From positions 124,001 to 188,000 of the forward strand of contig NZ_KQ033912.1 in the NCBI RefSeq assembly GCF_000969835.1: 64,000 nt of DNA, given 5' to 3'. This stretch comes from Parabacteroides goldsteinii DSM 19448 = WAL 12034 (GTDB lineage Bacteria > Bacteroidota > Bacteroidia > Bacteroidales > Tannerellaceae). The notes below the pieces were generated by a model. That model had not been told where the DNA came from and ran no database searches. It saw only the letters and a list, made by a program, of their open reading frames with translations. A program made the translations under genes and the position numbers. This document shows positions 21,439-30,505 of the stretch, piece after piece (the stretch's first letter is position 1; the number at the start of each line of letters is the position of its first letter).

Positions 21439-22206
21439 TTATTTTTTAGTGTTAATAATCAATTTTTCCAAAAATCTAATTTGGTCTGCAAAGTAAGCAT
21501 TTTTTTCTGGATAATTCAAATATAAGTTTTTAATAATTTGCAATGCCTTCTCATACCGTTTCTGTTTAACATAAATATGAGCCAATGTCTCGGTAAAATA
21601 AGAATCATCGTCCAACGATCGGGGTTGTTCGTTCTCCACTTCTTTCAATGGTCCCTGGGAAGATGGATCATCCGGTTGCAGGGATAAGACCAATCCGCTG
21701 CCCGGTGCCCGCTGTTCGTCATTTTTAATGAAAGAATCGATCAGGTCATGGTGCTGAAGTTTAGCTTCCGGCTCCTCTTCCGCCGATATATCATCCTTTG
21801 ACAACGACCAATATATATAATCAGATGAAACGGAAGGCTGAAACAACAAAGTAGGATCGGCCGCCTGTTGTTCTCCCTCACTTTCACGATCAGCCAAAAA
21901 AGCATCGATCAGGGAGAAAGAGTCTGTTGCCGGTTCATTTTCTTCCGCAGATGCCGCAAACGGCATCCCGTAACGTTCTCCCTCGATCAGTGCGAATAAT
22001 TTTCTTCTGTCCGGTATGTAAACTGCCATTCTTTTCAGTTCTGCGGCAAAGCGTATATCATTCAATACAGCCAGATTCTTCAGATAAAGCATCCGGGCTA
22101 TATGAAAATACGGATATTCAGCCACTACCTGCTGTAACGGGGAAAGTGTTTCCTTCGTCAGCAAAGAGGGGTCTTCCATCAGTAGATATAAGTCTGCAGC
22201 TTTCAT
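21439..22206 (-). CDS. TPR-like helical protein upstream of secG
   Basis: A 255-residue soluble protein without a signal peptide. The N-terminus (LYLLMEDPSLLTKETLSPLQQVVAEYPYFHIARMLYLKNL) and C-terminus (TETLAHIYVKQKRYEKALQIIKNLYLNYPEKNAYFADQIRFLEKLI) carry TPR-type helices, joined by an acidic, disordered middle. It is found between lptE and secG, 3 bp after lptE. This suggests an envelope assembly role, but its function is unknown. Confidence 0.75.
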   Translation of the reverse strand: MKAADLYLLMEDPSLLTKETLSPLQQVVAEYPYFHIARMLYLKNLAVLNDIRFAAELKRMAVYIPDRRKLFALIEGERYGMPFAASAEENEPATDSFSLIDAFLADRESEGEQQAADPTLLFQPSVSSDYIYWSLSKDDISAEEEPEAKLQHHDLIDSFIKNDEQRAPGSGLVLSLQPDDPSSQGPLKEVENEQPRSLDDDSYFTETLAHIYVKQKRYEKALQIIKNLYLNYPEKNAYFADQIRFLEKLIINTKK

Positions 22207-22209
22207 ATA

Positions 22210-22725
22210 TTACCAATTGGCTACGGTTGCATTATAAATCTGGTCTGTCAACTCGTCAATGATCTCTGCACAGAGTTCGGCCTGTACATCCTGTAACATC
22301 CGGGTAGCATCAAACTCACGATAAGCAGAAAAACTCTGTGCATCAAAATCCTCATCAGGGTTTGTACGATTAGAATAACTCACGCGCACAGTTATCGTCA
22401 ACTTTGTCTGCGAAGACCAGGCATCTTCTTTAACAGCCATTGGTGTCAGTTCATATCCGGTAATCTCACCTTGCAGCTCCAAATCACCATTATTGTTGAC
22501 CATCTGAAGGCGTGTCTGACGGATATAAATATCCTTCAACGCTTCAGTAAACTCCTGTGATAACGGAGGATAAACCAAAGGTGCCTGATTTGGAAAGTCC
22601 TTAATAGTTATCGTTTTTACCTTTGTATAGTCAATCGAAGCTCCGTTGAACTTGTAGGAAATGGAACAGGCCGTCACCATGACTCCTATCAGTAAACAAA
22701 ACCAGATTATATTCTTTCTCAACAT
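22210..22725 (-). CDS. lptE: LptE-family LPS-assembly lipoprotein
   Basis: A 171-residue lipoprotein (signal GVMVTAC, Cys 20) with YKFNGASIDYTKVKTITIKDFPNQA and RLQMVNNNGDLELQGEITGYE, characteristic of the Bacteroidota LptE/DUF4136-like family. LptE plugs the LptD barrel that inserts lipopolysaccharide in the outer membrane. The gene abuts the sigma-54 regulator (1 bp between them). The periplasmic partner lptC is at 34.0-34.7 kb. Confidence 0.88.
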   Translation of the reverse strand: MLRKNIIWFCLLIGVMVTACSISYKFNGASIDYTKVKTITIKDFPNQAPLVYPPLSQEFTEALKDIYIRQTRLQMVNNNGDLELQGEITGYELTPMAVKEDAWSSQTKLTITVRVSYSNRTNPDEDFDAQSFSAYREFDATRMLQDVQAELCAEIIDELTDQIYNATVANW

Positions 22726-22726
22726 A

Positions 22727-23914
22727 TTATTCCAAATTATATTCTTTAATCTTTCTATAAAGAGTACGTTCTGATATTTTCAGATCAGCCGCCGCATTTT
22801 TCCTCCGTCCGTTATGTTTCTCCAATGCTTTACGGATCATCTCTTTCTCCACTTCTTCCAAAGAAAGAGTTTCTTCTTCCTCTACGGCTTCCGCTTCCTG
22901 AATCGGAGCAGAATGTACCGGACGGATCGGATGGGCATAGGGCGTCTCATCGGCAACCGGCATAGGCATCTTACCTCCCATTATATCGTGAACCAGCTTT
23001 TTCAGATCATTGACATCTTTCTTCATGTCAAAAAGGACCTGGTAAAGTATCTCGCGTTCACTATTGAAAAACTTCTGGTCGTTATCCTGCTTTTTGACCA
23101 GCACCGGATATTTTTCCACATTCAGATCGGGAAGATACAAACGCAGAACGTCTGCTGTAATATCACGGTTCTCTTCGATAACCGAGATACGCTCCGTTAT
23201 ATTCTTCAACTCACGGACGTTACCCGGCCAACGGTAGGAGGTCAGCAGCTGTCGTGCTTCATCATCCAAACGAACCGGCGGCATACGATATTTCTCCGCA
23301 CAGTCTCCGGCAAATTTACGAAACAACAAGATGATATCATCCGGACGTTCACGCAACGGAGGAATCTGGATAGGTACGGTATTCAAACGATAATACAGAT
23401 CTTCACGGAATTTTCCGTCGGCTACCGCCTGTATCAGATTAACATTCGTTGCAGCAACAATCCTCACATTTGTTTTCAGCACCTTTGAAGAACCGACTTT
23501 TATAAACTCACCGGTCTCAAGCACACGCAGCAAACGGGCTTGTGTCGGGATAGGCAGTTCCCCTACTTCATCCAGAAAAATAGTTCCGCCGTCGGCTACT
23601 TCAAAATATCCTTTACGGTCGGCCAAAGCTCCGGTAAAGGAACCTTTTTCATGTCCGAACAACTCTGAGTCAATCGTTCCTTCCGGAATGGCACCACAGT
23701 TTACGGCTATATACTGTCCGTGTTTACGCGGACTGTTCTGATGTATAATCTGTGGAAAAGTTTCTTTACCGACACCACTCTCCCCGGTAATAAGCACAGA
23801 CAAATCTGTCGGAGCCACCTGTAGAGCGACATCGATTGCCCTGTTCAGGCCAGGGCTGTTTCCTATAATTCCAAAACGCTGTTTTATTTGCTGGACATCA
23901 ACCTTAATCATCAT
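22727..23914 (-). CDS. Sigma-54-dependent transcriptional activator without a receiver domain
   Basis: A 395-residue AAA+ activator. The Walker A motif GESGVGKE is at 44-51, the sigma-54 contact loop GSFTGA at 91-96 (the common form is GAFTGA), Walker B GGTIFLDEVGEL at 109-120, and RYRWPGNVRELKN follows. The C-terminus is a Fis-type helix-turn-helix (AAADLKISERTLYRKIKEYNLE). There is no receiver, PAS or GAF domain before the ATPase, so activity must be set by other means, such as expression or a partner. It is the first gene of the lptE-TPR-secG run. Confidence 0.92.
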   Translation of the reverse strand: MMIKVDVQQIKQRFGIIGNSPGLNRAIDVALQVAPTDLSVLITGESGVGKETFPQIIHQNSPRKHGQYIAVNCGAIPEGTIDSELFGHEKGSFTGALADRKGYFEVADGGTIFLDEVGELPIPTQARLLRVLETGEFIKVGSSKVLKTNVRIVAATNVNLIQAVADGKFREDLYYRLNTVPIQIPPLRERPDDIILLFRKFAGDCAEKYRMPPVRLDDEARQLLTSYRWPGNVRELKNITERISVIEENRDITADVLRLYLPDLNVEKYPVLVKKQDNDQKFFNSEREILYQVLFDMKKDVNDLKKLVHDIMGGKMPMPVADETPYAHPIRPVHSAPIQEAEAVEEEETLSLEEVEKEMIRKALEKHNGRRKNAAADLKISERTLYRKIKEYNLE

Positions 23915-24014
23915 ATCTTCTATTGAATATCTGTAATTATTTCAGTTTGTCTGCCAAAATTACAAATCTTAATTCAAATTCCAGCTATCAGGAGTAGATT
24001 CTATCAGCGGTTTC

Positions 24015-24842
24015 TCATTTTTTTGCAGCATAAGTGCGATTGAATAAAAATTCAGCCAGTGCCGTATCATCTGCAAAATTCTTCATTTCTTCCGGAGAGA
24101 TAGGTTTCCCCACATACACATCGACCGTTTTACCGCGTTTGTTGAAGGCTTCGGCAGGAATGCGCAAAGTACGTATTTTCCAACTGATACTTCCCAACCA
24201 GTAAAAGAAGCGGGAATTAAGAAAATCAAAGTAAACTGGATATACCGGCACATTTGCCTTCCGGATCAGGCGAATCACGCTATGTGTCCAGGGCAAGTCA
24301 TGGATCTCTTTATCATCCTTATTATAAAAGGAAATCGCCCCAGCCGGAAAGAATCCCATCGGATGCCCTTCTTTCAGTCGCTGCAAAGAATAACGCACCC
24401 CGTTTATGTTGGCCGGATTCGGACCATTACCGGTTGAATCGGGCAACACCGAAACAAAATTATCCTTCATGGCACCGATCTTCACCAGAATTTCGTTCAC
24501 CATCACTTTAAAGTCCGGACGACGAGCGGCCATAATGTCAATCAATATAATGCCGTCGATCGAACCGATCGGATGATTGGATATGGTTATAAATGCCCCT
24601 TCGGGCAGGTTATCCAGTATTTCCGCATGATGCAGATTATACTTGATATCGATCAGGGGATCGCTCAGTAATGCTGTAGTAAACGCTGAGCCACGCAGAT
24701 GGCAGTTATTGGCATGCACTTTGTTTACTTTGTCAACACTCAACCACTTAATCAATAATTTGCCAAGGAAGGTGCCTATACGGCTTTTGAAGAACGGGGC
24801 AGCTTCCTGCAAATCATTAATGTCTACTACGCTCTTTTTCAT
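24015..24842 (-). CDS. Lysophospholipid acyltransferase (PlsC-like), H-x5-D variant
   Basis: A 275-residue protein with ITISNHPIGSIDGIIL, in which H90 and D96 are separated by five residues instead of the usual four. This spacing is familiar from the hemolysin-like branch of acyltransferases. FFPAGAISFYNK is the second block. It should acylate a glycerol- or alcohol-phosphate lipid. It is the last gene of a four-gene set with a CDP-alcohol transferase (9 bp upstream), an SDR and a cytidylyltransferase. Confidence 0.85.
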   Translation of the reverse strand: MKKSVVDINDLQEAAPFFKSRIGTFLGKLLIKWLSVDKVNKVHANNCHLRGSAFTTALLSDPLIDIKYNLHHAEILDNLPEGAFITISNHPIGSIDGIILIDIMAARRPDFKVMVNEILVKIGAMKDNFVSVLPDSTGNGPNPANINGVRYSLQRLKEGHPMGFFPAGAISFYNKDDKEIHDLPWTHSVIRLIRKANVPVYPVYFDFLNSRFFYWLGSISWKIRTLRIPAEAFNKRGKTVDVYVGKPISPEEMKNFADDTALAEFLFNRTYAAKK

Positions 24843-24851
24843 ACTTTTTAT

Positions 24852-25739
24852 TTATTCAATAAACGATGCGCACATTTTTTCGTGCTTGCGCATCGACAAT
24901 AACAGCACGATATTCAATACGATTATCTCATACAGGAAATAAACCCATACTTCGCCGACCAATACAACTATAAACATAACGATCGTACGTCCGTTAAATG
25001 TCAGGAGATCAATATAACGCATTAACTCACGACTTTGTTTACGAAAAGCAATACGCACATTTTCCGGAATATCATCTCCGTATTTGGCATGGAGGCTCTG
25101 CAACATACGCTGCAAGGCAGGAGTGGCTTTCACCTGAAGTAATGTGTATCCCCTATAAAGGAAATAAAAAGTTTTATTGATACCCAGCTTCATCTCCTTA
25201 TGACGGGCAATGACCTGTTCCAGCGACTGGAACTCAGCTCCTTTGTCCTTACTGATAAAATAGAGATGCAATGTTTTATAATAATCGGTTATATTAGCCT
25301 GCACCAGATGGGATAAGCCGGACACAACGGCCAAAGCAAAAAACCAATAAGTACCATACTCATGAGACAGACGAAGGGCAAAACCGACATAGATAGAGGC
25401 AAACCAGATATCACCGGCAAATCCGTCCAATATACGTCCGATAGCGGACTTGATACCTGTCAGACGAGCCAACTGTCCGTCTACGCAATCCAGTATATTG
25501 GCAAAAACCAACAATAAAATACCACAAATAGTATAAACCAGATTATCATGATAAAACATGAAGCCGACAGCAGCTCCCACAAATATAGAAATGACCGTTA
25601 CCATATTCGGGGTAATCCCCGTGCCGCGCAACATACGAGCGATACGAAAACCTATCGGACGGTAAAACGCCCGGTCGACAACATTTTCTGTTTCTATTGA
25701 TTTTAGTGATGCTTCGTATTCTTTATCCAAATTACTCAT
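24852..25739 (-). CDS. CDP-alcohol phosphatidyltransferase family membrane protein
   Basis: A 295-residue multi-TM protein with the family signature NILDCVDGQLARLTG (D84, D87, G88, R92), eight residues, G101, then D105. The final Asp appears at 110, one residue later than the common D-x3-D. It would transfer a phosphoalcohol between CDP and another alcohol. The adjacent cytidylyltransferase probably supplies the CDP-linked substrate. A long C-terminal region (about 170-295) with two more TM helices is present. The product lipid is unknown. Confidence 0.85.
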   Translation of the reverse strand: MSNLDKEYEASLKSIETENVVDRAFYRPIGFRIARMLRGTGITPNMVTVISIFVGAAVGFMFYHDNLVYTICGILLLVFANILDCVDGQLARLTGIKSAIGRILDGFAGDIWFASIYVGFALRLSHEYGTYWFFALAVVSGLSHLVQANITDYYKTLHLYFISKDKGAEFQSLEQVIARHKEMKLGINKTFYFLYRGYTLLQVKATPALQRMLQSLHAKYGDDIPENVRIAFRKQSRELMRYIDLLTFNGRTIVMFIVVLVGEVWVYFLYEIIVLNIVLLLSMRKHEKMCASFIE

Positions 25740-25745
25740 GATCTA

Positions 25746-26474
25746 TTATTTATACGAATATCCGCCGTCTACAACGACCACTTCGCCATTAAAATAACTA
25801 TTTTCTATTAACATCTTATACACTTCGGCCAACTCTTCCGGATCACAGAAACGGCCTAAAGAAACTTTATTTTCTATATTCCGCCGTATTTCTGCCGGTT
25901 TAGTCTTCTGCCATTCGGTATCGACAAACCCGGGAGCAACTGCGTTCACACGCAATTCATAAGGAACCAGGAATTTAACCATATTCTTTACTAAGGCATG
26001 TACAGCACTCTTTGTCACTCCGTAAGCCAGAGATACCGAATGAGGCTGGATCCCCATCAGGGAACCGGTAAAGACCACACTACCACCTTTATTTATCCGT
26101 CCGACAATACGTTGCAATAAGAATACCGGAAAATGAACATTAGCAAAGAATACACGTTCCCAATCAGTAAGTGACAAGTCCTCGAACGAATCGCGGCAAG
26201 TCAATCCCGCATTAAAGATCAGTGCATCTAAAAGCAAACTCTTCTCCTGCAAATAAGCATCTATTTTATCAACGGACTCTTTTTTTGTAATATCTGCCTG
26301 TAGCACAGACACATTGATTCCGAATTGCTGTTGCAAACCTTCGCGGGTTTGTTCGGCCATCCCGGGATCGGAAGCATAAGTAAGCACAAGGTTATACCCG
26401 GCTTTCCCCAAACAGAGAGCCACCGCTTTACCTATACCCTTTGTACCACCGGTAATTAAAGCACACTTTTCCAT
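25746..26474 (-). CDS. Short-chain dehydrogenase/reductase (FabG-like)
   Basis: A 242-residue classical SDR: TGGTKGIG at 8-15 for NAD(P), NAG at 88-90, S138, Y151 and K155 (YGVTK), and APGFVDTEW. Many such genes are labelled 3-oxoacyl-ACP reductase, but location between a CDP-alcohol transferase and a cytidylyltransferase suggests that it reduces a phospho-sugar or polyol to the alcohol that is activated (inference). Confidence 0.88.
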   Translation of the reverse strand: MEKCALITGGTKGIGKAVALCLGKAGYNLVLTYASDPGMAEQTREGLQQQFGINVSVLQADITKKESVDKIDAYLQEKSLLLDALIFNAGLTCRDSFEDLSLTDWERVFFANVHFPVFLLQRIVGRINKGGSVVFTGSLMGIQPHSVSLAYGVTKSAVHALVKNMVKFLVPYELRVNAVAPGFVDTEWQKTKPAEIRRNIENKVSLGRFCDPEELAEVYKMLIENSYFNGEVVVVDGGYSYK

Positions 26475-26483
26475 GAGTAATCT

Positions 26484-26951
26484 TTATTCCTCCCCTTTTC
26501 CCTTTACAGTGGCAGGTTTAGCATGTCGTTGATATTTAAGATTTTCTTCGTAAGAATCATGAATCGTTTTCTTCAGATTAGAGGAAGAAACCCCGGTTCC
26601 ATAAGGGAAATAAAAAACCTGTACGCCTAAATCTTTTAAATAATCATATTTACCAAACCAGTCATCTCCCACAACAAAAGCATCGATATTCAGCTTCTTT
26701 ACGATCTCCGTATGATCCAGTGTATGCTGCGGTATTACAATATCCGGAGTTTTCAACGCTTCAATAATTTGAAGGCGTTCATTGAACGGGATAATAGGAT
26801 TCGCTTTATAAGAAGAAACCAGTTCGTCCGTGCTCACTCCTACAATCAGGATATCAGCCAGGCTACGGGCATAATTGATCATCCGGAGATGATTATAATG
26901 AAACATATCGAATGTTCCGGAGGTATATACGATCGTTTTATCTTTAAACAT
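26484..26951 (-). CDS. Glycerol-3-phosphate cytidylyltransferase-like nucleotidyltransferase
   Basis: A 155-residue protein with SGTFDMFHYNHLRMINYA, where H18-Y-N-H21 is the nucleotidyltransferase HxxH motif, plus ILIVGVSTDELV and VGDDWFGKYDYL. It resembles TagD and the other CTP:alcohol-phosphate transferases. The length is slightly above TagD because of a basic C-terminal tail. It starts the gene set SDR, CDP-alcohol transferase, acyltransferase, all within 15 bp of one another, so it probably makes the CDP-linked donor. Confidence 0.85.
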   Translation of the reverse strand: MFKDKTIVYTSGTFDMFHYNHLRMINYARSLADILIVGVSTDELVSSYKANPIIPFNERLQIIEALKTPDIVIPQHTLDHTEIVKKLNIDAFVVGDDWFGKYDYLKDLGVQVFYFPYGTGVSSSNLKKTIHDSYEENLKYQRHAKPATVKGKGEE

Positions 26952-27086
26952 AATTCATGTTGCAATTTTGAACCACAAACTTACGCAAACTTTTCCTATC
27001 AAAAAAAGATTGAAGTCAAAAAGCGCAATACAGACCATATTATTATAAAATACAACAGATATGGACCGTTAGTCTTTATAACAAAT

Positions 27087-27116
27087 ATCCCCTGAAAAAG
27101 CATGTTTCCAGGGGAT
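27087..27116. terminator. Stem-loop downstream of pdxA
   Basis: ATCCCCTG and CAGGGGAT form an 8-bp stem around a 14-base loop. TCTGTTTTTT follows on the plus strand; the minus-strand side has a poorer T-run. It lies between the pdxA and cytidylyltransferase genes and may end the pdxA transcript. Confidence 0.5.
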
Positions 27117-27130
27117 CTGTTTTTTATTAT

Positions 27131-28246
27131 TTACTGAGGACAAACCTCTGCATCGTCATCTTTGGTAAGATCCAGCTTTTCATTATCGCCTCCCTTATCA
27201 AAATATTGCTTGCGGAGAGGATTCGCAGTAGCTTCCCGATAATTCAACCTGTTCCGGTAAATATCCAGCGCAGTATATAACGCCTGGCGGAACGACTCTT
27301 CGGAAGCCACATTCTGTCCGGCTATATCGTAAGCTGTTCCGTGAGCCGGCGAAGTACGGACAATCGACAGACCGGCCGTATAGTTAACCCCGTCATCCAT
27401 GGCCAGCGTTTTAAACGGTGCCAAGCCCTGATCATGGTACATCGCTAATACGCCATCAAATTTGTCGTACATCTGAGAGCCGAAAAATCCGTCTGCCGCA
27501 TAAGGTCCAAAAGACATGACACCTCTTTTTTCCGCCTCTTCCATGGCCGGAATAATGATCGTTTCCTCTTCTTTTCCCAATAAGCCATCATCACCTGCAT
27601 GAGGATTCAATGAAAGCACGGCAATACGTGGTTTTACAATCCCGAAGTCCTGTTTGAGCGACTGATTGAATATGCGCAATTTCGACACGATATCCTCTAC
27701 GGTTATTCTGGAAGGAACTTCTGCCAATGGGATATGTCCGGTCACCAAAGCAACACGCAGACCATCCTTCATCAAAATCATCAATGCTTTCCGGCCCACT
27801 CCGCCAAAACGTTCTTCCAGGTATTCGGTATGTCCCGGAAAATGGAACTCGTCATTCTGGATATTATGCTTATTGATCGGTGCTGTCAGCAATACATCAA
27901 CAGCACCCCGTTTCAAGTCTGTAACAGCAGCTTCCAAAGCTAAAAATGCTGCTTCCCCGGCTATCGATGTCGACTGCGATAATTCTACTTTTGTTTCATC
28001 GTCCACACAGTTGATGATATTCACCCGGTTAATACCGGCATCTTCTGCCTGGGAAATGATGTTCATATTCACAGGAGGCAATTCCAACGCTTTCCGGTGA
28101 TAAGCTGCGATTTTTGATGATCCGTATATAACCGGAGTACAAAGTTCGGCAACTCTGGCATCCGAGAATGTTTTCAGTATCACCTCATATCCGATGCCAT
28201 TTATATCTCCGTGGGTAATGCCCACCTTAATCAATCGTTCTTCCAT
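27131..28246 (-). CDS. pdxA: 4-hydroxythreonine-4-phosphate dehydrogenase PdxA
   Basis: A 371-residue enzyme of pyridoxal phosphate synthesis. GITHGDINGIGYEVI begins the fold, followed by LLTAPINKHN, FPGHTEYLEE (metal-binding His), AVLSLNPHAGDDG, AMYHDQGLAPFK and RTSPAHGTAYDIAG. It ends with an acidic tail of about 25 residues beyond the usual end. PdxA oxidises 4-phosphohydroxy-L-threonine for PdxJ. It is the third gene of a run with rlmN and the DUF4837 gene, 13 bp after the latter. Confidence 0.95.
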   Translation of the reverse strand: MEERLIKVGITHGDINGIGYEVILKTFSDARVAELCTPVIYGSSKIAAYHRKALELPPVNMNIISQAEDAGINRVNIINCVDDETKVELSQSTSIAGEAAFLALEAAVTDLKRGAVDVLLTAPINKHNIQNDEFHFPGHTEYLEERFGGVGRKALMILMKDGLRVALVTGHIPLAEVPSRITVEDIVSKLRIFNQSLKQDFGIVKPRIAVLSLNPHAGDDGLLGKEEETIIIPAMEEAEKRGVMSFGPYAADGFFGSQMYDKFDGVLAMYHDQGLAPFKTLAMDDGVNYTAGLSIVRTSPAHGTAYDIAGQNVASEESFRQALYTALDIYRNRLNYREATANPLRKQYFDKGGDNEKLDLTKDDDAEVCPQ

Positions 28247-28259
28247 GTATTATGTTTGT

Positions 28260-29303
28260 TTATTTCTTACTTTCCGGTATGTCGAGCTTTTCTTCCACCG
28301 ATTTTTCAAATTCACCCGGTAAGCGAAGTGTATATAAAGCTGCTTCGATACGGCGGATAAAGTTACGTTTATCTGTTTCAGGAGCAAAAACAAAGCCTTC
28401 GGCTACAACGACCCGGTTATTCTTTTCATCCAGACGGACATGACTGACAAACGGTCCGCCCATCATATCACCGACCATCTTCCACAAACCGCGTAGCACA
28501 CCGCAATATTTGCCATTAACAGTGATCGGCGTATAATCAACCCCAAAACGGGACTCAGTCGTCATATACGATTCAGGGAAAGCTCCCGGCAGATTTTCCT
28601 TCAACACCGAGTCGCGCTTTGCTACCAGATATTCAGCCGTGAAGGTATTCGGATCGGTATAAGGGAAAGTATATACAATCAAATCCGTACGACCAGTATT
28701 GGCATTATTGGATGCCCAGAAGAAATCTGTCGTATCACGATAATAGGTCATATTAGACGGAGCATTCAGCATCAGGTCATGATTATTTTTCAGGTTATCC
28801 ATGACAACTGTACTGTAATCTTTCTCCAACTGGCCAATCGCCCGGTTCATTTCGACTTTCACAAAGAAATCAACCAGCGCTTTCGGATGAGCCTGTGAAT
28901 ATTCAATAATAGCTTCAGGAGAAGGAGCATTCAGTGTCACAACCACCTGTCCTTTAGCCCAACGGTCGTTTTCATAGCTTATCGAAGCCTTCGTGTAAAT
29001 AGACGGATCAATATTTACAATCAGTATATTGCGGACATAAGTCAATAATCCGTCGAATTGTGAAGGATCTACATAAGTAATCTTCAATGCAGGTTCAGAT
29101 TGAGGAAGACCAGGGACATCAGATGTCAGCTCTTGTTTAATAGCCTTTCCCGAAGGGCCATCCCAATCAGCTTTTTTCATTACAACTACAACCTCATAAG
29201 CAAGGCCTGTGGCCCGTTTTCCAACCGGTCCTGAGCTACATGCTCCCAGCAATACCAGAAACATGAGTAAGCTAATCTGTAAAGAAATCTTTTTCATACC
29301 CAT
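28260..29303 (-). CDS. DUF4837 family lipoprotein
   Basis: A 347-residue lipoprotein (signal VLLGAC, Cys 22). GLAYEVVVVMKKADWDGPSGKAIKQELTSDVPGLPQ, then YVRNILIVNIDP and VFAPETDKRNFIRRIEAALYTL, identify the Bacteroidales family DUF4837, whose function is unknown. It lies between rlmN (49 bp upstream) and pdxA (13 bp downstream), so it may belong to an envelope-related transcript. Confidence 0.88.
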   Translation of the reverse strand: MGMKKISLQISLLMFLVLLGACSSGPVGKRATGLAYEVVVVMKKADWDGPSGKAIKQELTSDVPGLPQSEPALKITYVDPSQFDGLLTYVRNILIVNIDPSIYTKASISYENDRWAKGQVVVTLNAPSPEAIIEYSQAHPKALVDFFVKVEMNRAIGQLEKDYSTVVMDNLKNNHDLMLNAPSNMTYYRDTTDFFWASNNANTGRTDLIVYTFPYTDPNTFTAEYLVAKRDSVLKENLPGAFPESYMTTESRFGVDYTPITVNGKYCGVLRGLWKMVGDMMGGPFVSHVRLDEKNNRVVVAEGFVFAPETDKRNFIRRIEAALYTLRLPGEFEKSVEEKLDIPESKK

Positions 29304-29352
29304 TCGTTTTTATAACACAAATATAATTCTTTTCTATCAAATGACTTGTCTT

Positions 29353-30384
29353 CTATCCGTTTTGTTGTTTTTTTGCTGTCGACAGCATTCCGCAGGCGGC
29401 AAATATATCCTCTCCTCTCGAAGCACGGATTGTACAAACAATCCCTGCATTGTTCAATGTATCACGAAAGACTTCCATCTTCGCCAAATCCGAACTTTCC
29501 AACGGGACGTTGGGGATAGCATGAAAACGAATCAGGTTAACCCTGCAATCTACATCATTTAATAAACAAATCAGGGCTTTAGCATGTTTCAGACTATCAT
29601 TTAAATTTTTAAAAACTATATACTCAAAAGAAACACGACGTTGATGGGAGAAATCATATTGCCTGATGAGATCAATGACGCCCTGTGCCGGATAAGCTTT
29701 TTCTACAGGCATTAAAGACAAACGTTCTTCATGAAAAGGAGAATGCAGACTGACCGCCAAATGGCAGTCGCTTTCTTCCAGAAAACGCTTCAAGCCTTTT
29801 GCCACCCCGATAGTAGAAACTGTTATCCGCTTGGGACTCCACCCATATCCATAGGTAGAAGTAAGGATTTCAAGGACCTTAAACAACTCATCCACATTAT
29901 CCAAAGGCTCCCCCATTCCCATAAAGACCAGATTTGTCAATGATTCTGATTCTGGAACAGACTGGATTTGGTTCAATATTTGATTTGCCGTAAGATTGGC
30001 AGTAAAACCTTGCTTACCTGTCATACAAAACAGGCAGTTCATCTTGCATCCGACCTGCGAGGACACACATAATGTAGCCCTGTCGTCGGTCGGGATATAA
30101 ACAGCCTCCACAAAATTGCCGTTCCCTGCAGCAAACAAATATTTAATCGTTCCATCGACCGATTTCATACAATCAACCGGAGGGAGTGCCCCTACCTCAA
30201 AAGACTCTTCCAAAAGAGTACGTTTGGCAACAGCAATATTAGTCATTTCCGCAATAGAGGTAACTTTCTTCTTATACAGCCAATCGGCCATCTGTTTTGC
30301 TGCATATCCCGGTAAACCGACCTGTGCCGCCACTTCCTTCAGCTCGTCCAGCGTCATGCCTAACAATTGTCTCTTTTCTTGCAT
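29353..30384 (-). CDS. rlmN: 23S rRNA/tRNA adenine-C2 methyltransferase RlmN
   Basis: A 343-residue radical SAM enzyme that methylates A2503 of 23S rRNA and A37 of some tRNAs. The cluster motif is C113-x3-C117-x2-C120 in VGCKMNCLFCMTG. GMGEPLDN, RITVSTIGVAKGLK and FHAIPN are further conserved segments, and a Cys near the end (IVCTIRASRGEDIFAACGML) supplies the methyl-carrying residue. The length is normal. Confidence 0.96.
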   Translation of the reverse strand: MQEKRQLLGMTLDELKEVAAQVGLPGYAAKQMADWLYKKKVTSIAEMTNIAVAKRTLLEESFEVGALPPVDCMKSVDGTIKYLFAAGNGNFVEAVYIPTDDRATLCVSSQVGCKMNCLFCMTGKQGFTANLTANQILNQIQSVPESESLTNLVFMGMGEPLDNVDELFKVLEILTSTYGYGWSPKRITVSTIGVAKGLKRFLEESDCHLAVSLHSPFHEERLSLMPVEKAYPAQGVIDLIRQYDFSHQRRVSFEYIVFKNLNDSLKHAKALICLLNDVDCRVNLIRFHAIPNVPLESSDLAKMEVFRDTLNNAGIVCTIRASRGEDIFAACGMLSTAKKQQNG

Positions 30385-30426
30385 TGTATATTGTTATATA
30401 ACGATTAATCCGGCACAAAGATAAAA

Positions 30427-30464
30427 AAAGCTGCCGGACTTTTCTGAATAAGTCCGGCAGCTTT
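30427..30464 (-). terminator. Terminator of the PpiD-like gene run
   Basis: AAAGCTGCCGGACTT and its complement form a perfect 15-bp stem around an 8-base loop. On the minus strand the stem runs into CTTTTTTTAT. It lies between the stop of the PpiD-like gene and the start of rlmN. Confidence 0.9.
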
Positions 30465-30505
30465 CCTTAAAAAGGATTATGTAATACCTTTTGAGCTTTA
30501 TTTGT

